DNA from: Homarus americanus
Lineage: Eukaryota; Arthropoda; Malacostraca; Decapoda; Nephropidae
NCBI RefSeq assembly: GCF_018991925.1
Contig: NW_024744357.1
Span: forward strand, 4,573,512-4,637,511
Direction of reading: 5' to 3'
DNA length: 64,000 nt
In this document: in pieces, positions 32,170-64,000 of the stretch
How positions within the stretch are numbered: the stretch's first letter is position 1
Layout: each line of letters opens with the position of its first letter
Notes under the pieces: model-generated
Databases searched by the model: none
Seen by the model: only the letters and a program-made list of their open reading frames with translations
What the model was told of the DNA's origin: nothing
Position numbers and translations under genes: made by a program

Positions 32170-32703
32170 TTCTCCGCGCTCTGACCCGTGTTGGCCTGAC
32201 CACAAGAGACCTCCTCTCATCTCTTTGAAGGTGTACCATTTCCGGGAAGGAACAGGAAGTCGGCATGTTTTCACCACACATACATATGCATACTCAACAA
32301 CCTGTGACCCTGCTGTTAGCGAGTAGTTTACTGGTGTTTTTGTTTGTTACACATACACAGTGGTGAATGGATAACTACAGTACTATATCCTAAATCGAGT
32401 AAGTTTCTGTTTAATTGATTTTACGAGACAAATGCATATATGATTTCCATAAACAATGAGCTTTAAAGACAGCTGGTTGTTGTGCAGTTTTGACGTTAAT
32501 TAATGACGGTTTCACGTGTCGACATTTTCCATGTGCACTAGAGGATGTTTGTAGCTTCAGGAGGATATTAATATATTGTTACCATATTCGAATGTGTGCG
32601 CTTGTACTTTTTTTCCTGATTAATTTAAAGAAATGTGATGCAATAACATGAAAAAAAGTTGTGTGGGTAAAATAAAAACATACTAAATTCTCTATTACTT
32701 TAC

Positions 32704-32771
32704 CTGAATTGGTCAGTCAAATTTTGTCTTGCCTAGAGCCCAGCACACAGCATCAGCAGCAACACATCCAT
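32704..32771 (-). pseudogene. decayed third copy of NRF-6-like exon 1
   Basis: Aligns with exon 1 of copies A and B: the same GGTGGA(G/C)-ATG context, a Leu-rich start (MDVLLLMLCAGL), then an in-frame TAG, and a GTAAAG donor in the right place. At 68 nt the phase no longer fits exon 2. No further exons of a third gene were found nearby. It may be a relic of a third tandem copy or of an alternative first exon. Confidence 0.65.
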
Positions 32772-35100
32772 CCTCCACCGTGTATGGGCCAACTATAATT
32801 AGCTCATTAGCACGAGTGTAGATTATCACTCATGATAAGGTATAATGCATTTTATGTTTCATGAACAAATATCAACAACACACGTCAAGGTTACCAATCG
32901 ACTTTTCTCATTCTGTTTATTTACATTTTCTCTGCACATATTGGCCTAGACTGAAAGAGTTCATATAAAATGAAGACATGAGAATTGCTTCACCCATAAG
33001 CAGCACGTCCTTTTTAATCCGTCTTTGATTCATACAGTCATTCAGCCATGAAACCTGAGCAGATGCCGTCATATCCACTCCATATTGACTCCATTAAAAC
33101 TAATAATCATATTCTGTTTTCTTTCTCTTCTTAGTTTCATTAATCACTTTTATTCACCGTTAATATTTAATTTCTCTCAGTACACTTCGAAACTAAATCC
33201 CTACCCATGGGGGGGGGGGAGTTATCCTAGACTGGTGGAGTCTTCCCAATAGTAATTGCGAGCTTGTCTTTTTGGGGGGAATCTGGTGTTCAATCCTGGC
33301 AAATACCCCAATGTCAATAGCAGCACATGATAGAATATACTAGATTTTGGTCAGGATTTTTTGTCTTTGCACCAAACATCCTTTGATTCCGAGCTAAGTT
33401 ATCTTGCCCACATGGTGTGTCGCCTAGCTCGGCCAAAAGTCAATTGCTAATCATACATTTATATCTGTAAGCATCCTAATCACCGTAATGATAGTAAAAA
33501 AAAGTCTGATAAGTCACATCACTAACCAAGCAATGTGACATTATTTTATCATGTTGCTCTTACGACTCCACTCATTGCCACGGTAATGGCAATCGCTCAG
33601 TTCAAGCTAGTCGTGAACATCAAGGTGCAGACCAGTCTTACTAGATTGAAAGTACAGTAATACAGTTTCCCGAAAAATTAGGATCGCCTACAAATGATTG
33701 ACTTGACAATTGTTCTTTTCATTAAATCTCTTATGTAAAACACTCGTAAATTTCTCAGTATTTGGGCATCTTGACAGTTTGTGATATTTAGGCACTGATT
33801 ATTGCATATATACAACCTAGATTTAGTATTATTTACACAGTGACGAGGTTGTTGCAAAAACTGATGTACTTCTGTTGTCGCTGTTAATATCACTTACTGC
33901 AGCTAATAATGTGACCTTGAATTATCTTACGAGTGACCACGTTAACAGGTCTTGAGGACTTCATGTATACCCTAATTTGTCATTCAAAAGCTCATGTCTG
34001 TATAGCGTCCTCTTGGTCGGTCTGCTGTTCCTACTCTTTATGAATTTACGTGAAAAATCCTTTGTTTGGTGACTGCTCTTTTTTTTTCTTCTCTACTTCC
34101 GTTTCCTTGTAGCTCATACGGTACCTTCTATTACCCTAATCCTGCATATCTCCACGAGACACAGACATACACAATGCTGCAACCAGATTTATGGAGACGG
34201 GAGCTTTTAACAGAACAAAGACATAACTGACCAGCTTGGCTGACATGAGAAGACTGGTAAGCAATTGACCAGCACTTATCTCCACCCAAGTAGTGGTACT
34301 TTCTGGAAGCTTACCTTGTGAGATTATACAGTCATCTATAACTTACGAAAATGTGATGCGATTATCTTGGAAACTTTTTTGGTCGATTCTTTTTTCTTTT
34401 TCTTTTTTGACGCAATTTGCGTTATCAATGTAGTTATTGCATTCCAATTATATGACACGATTCGCGTCATGGTGCGTACGCGTGAGGGGTAAGTGAGCCG
34501 GGGTCCTCATAAACACAATCACACTTCACAGAAAAACGAGGAAAATAAAAAGAGTCACCAATTTACCACTTTTAATATGATCCACATTTCATTACAAATG
34601 AATAAGAACACTAAAGGTCTTAATACCGCTACAATATATGAATAAGATATAGTTAAAATAGTGAACATATCAGTAGATGCGGCTGAGCCATGTCCCCAGT
34701 GACTTACTAAAATAACCAACCATAGAGGAGGTGATACAGTCATCTTATCTCAGACAGTTGGTAAATATGACACCGGGCCCACGGGGATAACTCTTGGGTG
34801 TTCACAGTTTGGTGGACCATAGTATCTCTTCAGAAAAAAAAAAATAAATTGATTGAACCAGAACAAAATATAATAGTTGATGTTTAACTGAAATATTTAC
34901 CAACAATACATATGAGACGAAGTTATCAAAACATAAATTGTGTTAAAACAGGTCACCATTGTCTATTATAATATTCAGAAATAAATTTGATAAGGTAATC
35001 ATTACACAATTCCTAATGATAATATGAACAAGTGTAATGGGATTCTTTTGGGGGGCACAGCCATGTGAATGTTTTGGGTGGTAGTTACCCTTTACACCTG

Positions 35101-55215
<20,115 letters not shown>

Positions 55216-55254
55216 CGTCCACCGTGTGTGTGACTCAACCCTCACGACTAATAC

Positions 55255-55355
55255 ACCTGTACCTGTGTTGACTCTCGCTGGTGATAAACTTAACCAATTA
55301 TCACCGGCCCTCAAGTAAAGGTCTTATGATCTCGTATCTTAGATTATGATGACAC
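55255..55355 (-). promoter_or_regulatory. conserved upstream block of copy B
   Basis: Counterpart of the copy A block, with the same motif order and spacing, including GGTGATAATTGG and TTTATCACC, an inverted pair of GATA-type sites. The transcription start was not identified. Confidence 0.45.
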
Positions 55356-55830
55356 TAAAGTGGACTGAGATTCCTTTTTTTTTTTTAAATATTAATCCTG
55401 TTAAAAATGGCTTGAATACTTTGCTTCCATCCTCATCTTAAATAACACCAAACCGATTATACCTGTTCATTGAAAGGTTAATTAATTAATTTCAAAGGCA
55501 AGTAACACTTTTAAGTTATTTCATACATAGATCGGTTTTACAATTCACCCTTCATAAATACTTGTATAAAATTGTGAATTCTTGTAGAGTAAATATTAGT
55601 TTTAGGTTCCATACATCACACCATAATGTGACGTCAGCTAGTAATGATTTCTGAAGGTGTTGTCTGTCCGTCTCGAGAGTTGATTTTCTTTATGCTCACT
55701 ATGGTAATCCAGGAGCCACAAACACAACGATTTTGACAGACGAAGGAAAGAGAAAGAGAGAGAGAGGAGGAGGAGGGAGAGAGAGAGAGAGAGGAGGGAG
55801 AGAGAGAGAGAGGAGGGGGGTGGCAGAATG

Positions 55831-55868
<38 letters not shown>

Positions 55869-58399
55869 ACACGAATCAAAAACTAGAGAACAAAACAGCT
55901 GAAGCTTTTGGTCTCTATTGTGTCTTAATTCAAGCTTCCTAACTCAATACGCACCTGAGCCATCAACCGGACAAGTAACTGAACAAGACCTGGACTAGCA
56001 CCTGAAGACGTGTTGTGTTTACAGTAAAGGAACCATTTCTTGGTGTTTTTCGGCGATATCATTACCTAGTAGACTCTCTAAACACATGTAAATCAAAACT
56101 AAATAAATACTATTCATTCGACATTTGGACACTAGAGGGTAAAATTTAAAACTATGGAATTATTGTTGTTGTTTTTTTCGACGGGTGACTGAATAATGGT
56201 CCCCAAATTTGGTATTGTGTTTAATGGAGATGAAGCAATCTGAACTGAAATAGACGGATACGATTATATATTTCCCAGCGCAACACATGTTTCGTTTAAT
56301 TGGCCGCAATATAAAACAATCATACGCAAATGAAAACAGTTTCATCACGACAAATGAATGGATTTTTTTTTTTCAGAGCTTTTATTGGTGGGATCGAAAA
56401 CCTCTTTTGTTTTCATAGTTATTTTTTTTTTCCCAACCAAGTACAGTAGTTAACATTATTGTGTAAATCTAGGGTAAACAGAGTAGACACAAGTATGATG
56501 GTCACCCAGAAGTTAAAGATTACCACAGATTTTTATGCTTAAGAATCATCATTACCCAACCAGCAAGGCACAGCAAGAGAAACACCAAGTAAAATATATA
56601 ATTTTTTACTACCATCTATTTACTACCTTACTTAAACCTGCCCCACGAAAAAGCCAGTATTTTATTAACAATCTATCTATTTGCAAATGATGAGGTTTTT
56701 CAGGTCAAGGTTGAAACTCTCCTGTAGAAGTCAACACGCAAGGATGAAGTTCTGTGTCCACTTTCCTGTAGAATAATTGAGTCCAATAGAATCCAAACCT
56801 TTCACTATTTTGGTACTCTTCACTCAGTACTCAAGTTTACAAACACTATGTTGAGTCCACTGACACTCCTCTTTGGTCCAACCGTCCCTCCACACGGCGC
56901 GGCGATCCTAGACGTCCTCTAAGTGCCGAAACAGTAAGGGAGGTTACCAGCTTCTCACTAGACAAAGTCCAGCAAACTCTGAGCCACACTTGAAGCCGCC
57001 AGCAACCAGTGCCGGGTCATAATCAAATACTTTATATCTCTGATTACACTGTTAACTTTCTAATCCTAATGACATTAATTTTAATACGTTAATATTAAAG
57101 ATGGGTAAGATTCGGAAAAACTCAGCCAAGGAACTTCATATTTACGTTTGTATAGTAATTGACTGTGGTAGATATGGCCTCCAAAAATCATTATATGACG
57201 TTTCTGTCGTAAATTTATCTTTTTCGAGTATTTTGAACTTCGATTTCACTCAAGAACTTATATTATGGTGGAAGACGCTGTTTCCATCTGACTCGAGCGA
57301 CTATGTTCCGGCCAATCACCATAAGTCTCGGTGTCACGTGATATTCTCGCCCATGCTTAGAGTTCTGACTTTGGCTAGTCGCATGATGGCTTCTCTCTGC
57401 AGTGGTGTTCTCTCTCACTTGGCTAACCAATCATCGTATATTTGAAAACGAAGCCGCTGCCATTGACATTTTTAAGGCTAATGGTATTCTGCCAGCCTCT
57501 GTGAAGTGCTGCAGGCGTTCATACGCAAAATATAGAACCATTTTGGAAGGACATCAAGAGTTTGGTTGTTTGGGCCGCCAAGAAGAAGGAACATTACCAA
57601 CAATGTTTCGCTCGGTACATGTTACAAGCCGAATACAACGATCACTAGACTGCAGTACACTCCATCACCTCCTCCTACAAGTAACATCACTTTATCCTCA
57701 GCATCTGTTAATTAAGGTCAGTTTTTTTTACACAATGGAGGTCAGGTCTTTCTGGTCTCTCTGGTTAGCAGGTTTTCTTTTTTCTTCTTCATTTTTCTTT
57801 TTGCGTATTTTCGTCCCAGAGTTTCCCTTTATATCAAAGCCCTGTCCACTTTGCGCAACCAATAGAATTCAATACTCTGTACACAATTCAATCAAGCAAA
57901 TTAGAAATGCTAAACATGTCCATTCAACAAAATTAAATAAAAAGACATACTAAACTAACACTCAGATTTGTCCTCAACTCACGATGATAAAACTAAACCT
58001 CTGACCAGACACACCTGCCCCGGTCTGTTACTTCCCGCCACATCACTTTAGCTCATTACCTCCCACACCTGTAACGAGTGATCAACTACCTAACACTTGT
58101 CTTGATCATTTAGCCCTCTAAACTTTCCCAGTGCATCATTTTATGGACAGTTCTCGTAATGTTTCGCCCTGTGACTACTCTACCAATGGACACCAAATAT
58201 TCTTGATGACAAACGTTCATTCTAACAGGTCTTTCATTCTCGGCCGCGATCATACTTGTCTGTCTGCCTAGTCAAATATTTACATTATTTTCTTTATGTT
58301 ATTTACTTTATATATTTGGTCTTTTTCTCATTACTGTTTACTATTAAAACTAACGTTATCACTCACGGAACGTATTAAGCATTAAAGTTTGTAGATCAC

Positions 58400-58575
58400 A
58401 AGGTTAGGTTAGGTTAGGTTTCAATACATTGGTTAGATTAGGTTAAATTTGGTTTTGTTGTGTTACATATTACTTAGCTTAGTTTGGGTTATGTTTACAT
58501 TACGTTAGGTTAGGTTAGGTTATCTTAGATTACGTTAAATTAATTTAGGTTAATTTAGTTTAGAATTGGATAGGT
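58400..58575. repeat. decayed TTAGG-type repeats
   Basis: Blocks of AGGTTAGGTTAGGTT broken by diverged spacers (TTAGATT, TTAAATT, TTAGCTT). Looks like an old array of the same kind as 13881-13985. Confidence 0.7.
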
Positions 58576-58938
58576 TAAATCTCCTTCCAGTTTGTTAACA
58601 TTACGATATATGTACTCTTAAGTTCTCTACTGTTTCTATTCATTACATGTACTACAGTGTCATATGTACAGTAGCGGACAGAATTCCTTGGACAGCCTCG
58701 ACAGCATCTAGCATCATGGGGTCTCTGATATAATTTTTCTCGATATGACTATTTTACTCTTTTTATTTGGCGTCAACCTAACGTAATTTATAATAGGGAG
58801 TTACCAGGTGTGCAGAGACTTGTGACTATGACTGTACAAGGCAATAGAGATAACCTGCCTTGTTTATTGGACTCAGTGTAAGTGACGTAGGCGTTATAAC
58901 ATACGCAGTGTCCGCCCTCAAACCATTAATTACGTAGG

Positions 58939-58939
58939 A

Positions 58940-58971
<32 letters not shown>

Positions 58972-59005
58972 AAACAAACAAACAAATAAATAAACAGAAA
59001 GAAAA

Positions 59006-59062
<57 letters not shown>
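58939..59062. repeat. (GAAA)n, (ACAA)n and (CAGA)n tetranucleotides
   Basis: About 8 GAAA units, then mixed AAAC/AAAT, then about 14 CAGA units. Confidence 0.93.
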
Positions 59063-59599
59063 GGGGTGGGGGGGAGGGAGAAAAGGCCTTCAAAACAGAG
59101 GGATTTATTCGATTAATTGGGGAAGAAATCCATCCTTTGTAAATTTCTTCCTTAATGATTTTAACCTAAATGGAAAAATTAAGCTTTGAAGAGATAACTA
59201 GGGAGGAACCACCACCTCCTAGCTGACTGTGGAGGGGACGAATACCCAAAATAAATCCCAGAAAGGTTGGGAAGTTGTATAGTCGGCCATGAGTGTGGCG
59301 AGGGAGAGGTGGGGTAGGGAGGCACTTGGTCTTGTTGTGAGGGAGTGAGAGTGTAAAGGAAGGAAGGAGTGAGGGAAAGGACAAGGAAGGAATGAGGGAA
59401 AGGAGAAGTAAGGAGTAAGGGAAAGGAGAAGGAACGAGTAAGGGAAAAGAGAAGAAAAGAGACCAATTTTCCGCCAAGGGCTTGTGGGATAGACTCACTT
59501 ATTGACCTTTCTGGAGGTAAAGACCCGATTATTTATTTATTTATTTATTTATATCATTATTTTTTATTTATTTATCTCTGTTTATCTATTACGTTATTA

Positions 59600-59748
59600 A
59601 GAATGTAGGTGTTGACACAGGTGTTAATGATGCAGGTGTTGACGCAGGTATTAATGGTGCGGGTGTTGATGCAGCTGTTAATAACGCAGGTGTTAACGAT
59701 GCAGGTGTTGACCCAGGTGTTAATGACGCAGGTGTTAGTGATGGAACC
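59600..59748. repeat. GTGTTAATGATGCAG minisatellite
   Basis: Imperfect 15-bp and 30-bp units such as GCAGGTGTTGACGCAGGTAT. A 66-codon minus frame across it (NTCVINTC repeats) is an artefact. Confidence 0.85.
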
Positions 59749-60874
59749 TAAATACTCCTTACTTAGAGACATGATATAGATGGTAACTTTGGTCCTACAA
59801 CAAACTGATTAAAACAAAATATCATCGAATTTATTTAGTGTTTTGAGAAGAAGGAGAAATGTCCATCAACTTTAATATGAAATAATTCTCGTTGTGACAA
59901 AACTTCATTCCTACATTTTATTTTTGTTGACCTCTGGGCTTGGCGGCCATTTTGAATTTCTTGCCTCCGGGATCTGTAGAGAAAAATTGTTGAGGAATTT
60001 GTTATGAAACTAAAGTTAAGTTATGAGTTGATTCCTGTTATTGTGAACGTAGTGAGGGTAGTGAACAAGGACCAGATATTATTGGGACATTCTTCACATG
60101 GAAATAAAAAATGAGGTTTAATAATAATACTAATAATAATAATAATATCATCATCATTAAATAGAAACTCTCTAACGTATCAGGATTAAATGTGGTAAGA
60201 TTCCTTGGCAGTATAAAATGATCTCGGTGTGTTCCAGTGAGAGCCGGTAGATAATCTGTTCACTCAAGGTTTCCAGTGTTTACTAATTTCCGGGAGGGTG
60301 GTGTCCAGCAGAGCCCCCCTTCCAACCACGCCAGGAGACACCACGATGTTACGCAGGTTAATTAACATATCCCTAGCCTTCCGTCTCATGTTTTATTTAA
60401 CTTTTAATTATATATTTTTGTAACTAAGAAATGTAATTATCTACTTCATATATTATTCTTGTACAGCAGCGAGTAATTCCACAAGAAATAATAAGATTTT
60501 GGATTATTTATTCTTCACGGGCACACGGGAACTTCAAGCTAGCCTCAGTCTATGTCAAAGAATATTGTCTCCTGTGTTGATGAGTGGTGGGGCGTGTGAG
60601 AGGCGTGTTGTATGTGGAATAATGGACACGGTGGCGACGGGGATGACCACGTGTCACTTAATTATCAGGAACACGTGCTGGTGTACCTGAGGCAGACTGT
60701 GACATTAAGCTGGGGGATAGAAGGAGGAGATTTACGCTCACTCACCTGTTATATGAAGCGAGGAGAGACAGGTGTAGAGGGTGTGGGACAGCAGGTGCAA
60801 CAACACACTTGTAGGGAATGTTGTATACCTGGTTTATAAAGAAAAGATAAATATGCAAATGATTTATGTGCATT

Positions 60875-60916
<42 letters not shown>

Positions 60917-61414
60917 CTAAAATGGCTCCTGTCATTTTAGATTCAACCTTTTCATTTTTGCAGCTGAAATATTAATTAAAATGCCCTTCATCGCAATTAA
61001 AAAATTAATAATGTCACTATCCTGGTTCATAACCGTTTAATAAAGCTGTATCAAAAAGAATCTCCATTGACACATGCCCTTGTTGCACCTACCACTGACC
61101 TCGTTACTGCTCCAAACTACCATAACTACCCTATATACTTTTTAATATGGAGGGGTTAATACAATGTTATGTGCCTCTCTAAACGACTGTGTGTGTGTGT
61201 GTGTGTGTTCTGTACGTCTACATAAGGACGTTTTAACTGTATTAGGGAAATATATGTAGTATTTCCTGTTAGTTCTGGCAAAATTTCCCCCTAAAGTACA
61301 CAGAATTCCGTTTTTTTTTATTCTATTGACACAAATCAAAGCCAAAAAATATGAGAATAGTTTGGTGGATAAATTTTTCTACCAGGTTAAATTTTTATTA
61401 TCTATTAGTTTTAT

Positions 61415-61417
<3 letters not shown>

Positions 61418-61476
<59 letters not shown>
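61418..61476. repeat. (CA)n microsatellite
   Basis: About 28 CA units; a short TTAGG-type stretch (CCTAACCTAACCTAACC) follows at 61519-61537. Confidence 0.95.
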
Positions 61477-61481
<5 letters not shown>

Positions 61482-61594
61482 AGTTTACTTTACCTAATGA
61501 TTTAAAACTCTGACCTTACCTAACCTAACCTAACCTTACCCCTTGATAGCGTTAGATACTTTAATCAGCAGGTGAACCAAGCTAAAGGAACTAA

Positions 61595-61801
61595 CTAACC
61601 TCCAGGTGATCTAGATAAACAAACACAAAGAGAGTTGTTGAGGTGACTAAAGAGGCCAATACGGGACCGGCAGTGTCGATCACAGATGTTGCACATGTGG
61701 AGGGCTACATCTAGTGCGGGAGGGACGGCGGCAGCGACTCTCCGGCACTGGCGCTCTTCTGCCTCAGTATGCAGACACCTTCTCGTGTGGTGATCCTCCA
61801 A
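61595..61801 (-). mobile_element. LINE C-terminal zinc-finger fragment
   Basis: Minus frame reads RRCLHTEAEERQCRRVAAAV and HMCNICDRHCRSRIGLFSHL. This matches the C-terminal end of the LINE at 26470-28195 (CNIC...CRSRIGLFSHL). Only the last 70 codons are present. Confidence 0.72.
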
Positions 61802-62446
61802 GCGTTAGAACACATCTATTGCTTCTTGCAGCATAGACCTCGTCTCTTGCAGCATAGACTTCGCTTCTTGCAGCATAGACCTCGCCTCTTGCAGCATATA
61901 CAAGTGTTTGAAGACAAAAAACAACTATCTTTCACCTCATTGTTACAGCAAGGACTATATACCACGCACAGAACAGTCAACTCTTAATGAATGATTAGTG
62001 TTGTATACATCAACTGCTGCGTTATGGTGTTTGATTCGAAATGGTTTTGCTGTTACGCGTCCATTCATTACACTCAAAGGCATTAAATCAGAAGAATGTT
62101 TAATATTCATTGGTGTGAATTTTTTATAGACAGGCAATATAACAGTATTTTATGCGTGCAGCTCTCATTCAAATAGGATTTCATGGATGCAATTAAATCA
62201 TAGACTAGATTAAAACTAACACATGATATAATATTGTGTTTTATTGTGATGTTCACCATACTTCAGCATCAATCACTGTATGTTAGTTCTTTTTGCCTCA
62301 GTACATTGATATTTATGATGACCTTGAGGTATATATCAGTTTATGTCCTGGACTGTATGAAGAAATCTACCCAAGGGAGTCGGTTCACCAGCCAAGACTT
62401 GCTGGGATAAACTTCTCGTGTCGTTCTCAACCTCAAGGACTGAATA

Positions 62447-62481
<35 letters not shown>

Positions 62482-62619
62482 GTCTTTTTTCCCACGGAAG
62501 TATATTTCATTTCATGTTTGGAAACTTGAATGAAATTTCCATTCATTTCTTTCTTTCAAAGTTACTCCTAGATTGTCCTCTTGTGTGTGTTTGTGTGTGT
62601 GTGCGTTCCAATTTAGCCG

Positions 62620-64000
62620 TCGGGGTGGACATCGAGTACCGGATGAAGGGTCTTTTCAACATAAGACGACTCCAGGCAGGAACAAAGGTGTCGGCAGCTT
62701 CCATTACTGAACTTCAGTATGCAGACGACCTCACCCTTGTCGCTCACACTGAACGCGACCTACAGGAGATCCTGAACACCTATGCAGATGCGTATGCACA
62801 CTTCGGCCTTGAGGTGAATGTACAGTCAACCAAAGATCCAGCGACCCCACCCTGAATCTCTTACTGGCAATTTTACCTGGCAATACCTGGTAAAGTAAGG
62901 CTGTATGTAAAGGTGATTGTGATTGGTGGATCTATTTTCGACTGTATCACTGTCAGGATAATTATTAAAACAATCCCAAGGTAGAATTTTCATAATAATA
63001 AACAAGTCATTGTTAGTTAATATCATGAGAAGTTTCCAAATGTTCTTATATTTGCTTAAATAATGAAGAAAATTTGATCTGAGAATCTTGTGGCAGTCCT
63101 CGATCCTCGTTGTAGTTGAGTTGCCAGTTCATTAATATAATTTCTACATTATTAAACCATATATACGATTTTTTTAACGTCTCATGATCTTAAATAGGAA
63201 TGAATAGTTTATTATTATGAAAATTCTACCTTTGGATTATTTAATATTTATCCTGACAGTAGAGTAGCCGAAAATAGATCCACCAAATACAATCACCTTT
63301 ACATACAACCTTCCTTTACCAAGTATTGCCAGGTAAAATTGCCAGTAAGAGACTCAGGGTGGGGTATTGCCAGGTAAAATTGCCAGTAAGAGACTCAGGG
63401 TGGGGTCGCTGGATCTTTGGCTGACTGTACATAAGACTCAATTTCTGTTTCAGCCTGCCCCTGGTTCAGCCATCCAGCTTACTGGAACTACCTTCTCTAA
63501 TGTTACCCACTTTCGGTATCTCGGCTCCCACCTGTCCACCACTGCGGACATCAATGAAGAGATTCAACATCGGATCAGGTGTGCATCTCAAGTCTTTGAC
63601 AGACTCCATACCCGTGTCTTCAGCTGTAGGGAGCTGAAATTATCTACAAAGTCACACGTATATCGAGCAGTGGTCCTCCCCACCCTGCTATATGGCAGCG
63701 AGAGATGGGTCACATACAGGAGGCACCTCAAGCCACTTGAAAACATTCACCAACGTGGTCTACGTTCTATCCTCCGAGTTCGCTGGGAAGACAAAAGAAC
63801 AAATGCCAGTATTCTTGCTGACACCAACTGTAGGAGCATCGAGGCTACCATTATCCATCAACAATTGCGTTGGACTGGCCATGTAACCAGCATGGACGAC
63901 AGTAGACTGCCAAAGCAGCTACTTTACAGTCAAGTAACGAATATTAAACGTAACGCTGGCGGACAACTGAAAAGGTATAAAGATAGTCTTAAGACAAACC
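62620..64000 (+). mobile_element. LINE reverse-transcriptase segment running off the right edge
   Basis: Same family as 26470-28195. Reads VGVDIEYRMKGLFNIRRLQA, the catalytic YADDLTLVAHTERDLQEILN and then, after an inserted MITE, QPAPGSAIQLTGTTFSNVTH, YLGSHLSTTADINEEIQHRI and onward to SLKTN at the window end with no stop. Removing 62823-63427 and one TA restores the frame. The 5' part is missing. Confidence 0.82.
62823..63427. mobile_element. 605-bp palindromic MITE inside the LINE
   Basis: Long inverted repeats reaching far into the element: left CAGTCAACCAAAGATCCAGC, right end its inverse (CAGTCAGCCAAAGATCCAGC on the minus strand). TA flanks both sides (62821-62822, 63428-63429). No ORF of its own. 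Near the right end a 41-bp unit starting ATTGCCAGGTAAAATTGCCA is tandemly duplicated (63325-63406). Confidence 0.85.

Larger units (their letters stand above)
55360..61590. other. repeat-rich noncoding region upstream of copy B
   Basis: Contains a GA-rich and CA tract (55745-55872), (GAAA)n and (CAGA)n tracts (58939-59062), decayed TTAGG-type repeats (58400-58575), a minisatellite (59600-59748) and CA tracts. Frames at 57101-57445 and 57402-57953 are the longest but carry no recognised domain. Confidence 0.55.

Noticed and set aside
57101..57953. 114- and 183-codon plus frames
   Set aside because: No recognisable domain; the second is hydrophobic and Phe-rich only because of T-rich sequence near its end.

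Overview
The window looks like decapod crustacean genomic DNA. This is inferred from intron-rich genes with GT-AG splice sites, very abundant (CA)n, (AT)n and (GA)n microsatellites, long minisatellites, TTAGG-type arrays, and CR1-like LINE 3' ends with AAGAACAT-type tails. No bacterial genes, rRNA genes or convincing tRNA genes were seen.

The core is a tandem pair of 17-exon genes on the minus strand. Both encode multipass membrane proteins of the NRF-6 ('nose resistant to fluoxetine') / acyltransferase-3 family. Copy A spans 31231 down to 12018 and predicts about 769 aa. Copy B spans 55215 down to 35101 and predicts about 759 aa. I built both models by joining exons by hand. All 34 exons are open, all splice sites are GT-AG, and intron phases match at every junction. 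Each protein has a signal peptide, a Cys-rich NRF domain (exons 2-5), a transmembrane acyltransferase domain (exons 6-16) and a divergent cytoplasmic-type tail (exon 17). A stop-bearing third copy of exon 1 lies between them at 32704-32771.

Most length differences between the copies are transposon or repeat insertions in introns. Copy A introns hold a decayed Tc1/mariner element (18732-19787), an inverted SINE pair, a TIR element with a nested CR1 3' end (23967-24488), and an internally deleted LINE plus a second retroelement 3' end (26470-28480). Copy B introns hold a reverse-transcriptase element with an apparent restriction-like endonuclease region (35633-38370), a 25-bp minisatellite running into a Helitron fragment with its 3' hairpin and CTAG end (40047-42547), a pogo/Tigger element (45835-46621) and a CR1 LINE (49251-51439) absent from copy A. 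Identity between the copies is patchy: some intron blocks are nearly identical and others do not align, as expected from gene conversion or uneven decay.

Flanks. At the left edge a minus-strand first coding exon (76-108) with a CRE palindrome upstream suggests another gene leaving the window. The regions 200-11700 and 56000-64000 are mostly repeats: minisatellites, microsatellites, a small MITE, LINE fragments, and at the right edge an open LINE reverse-transcriptase segment split by a 605-bp MITE. I found no clearly new biochemical system. The most informative features are the duplicated gene pair, which dates and polarises the insertions, and the several transposons with readable ends.
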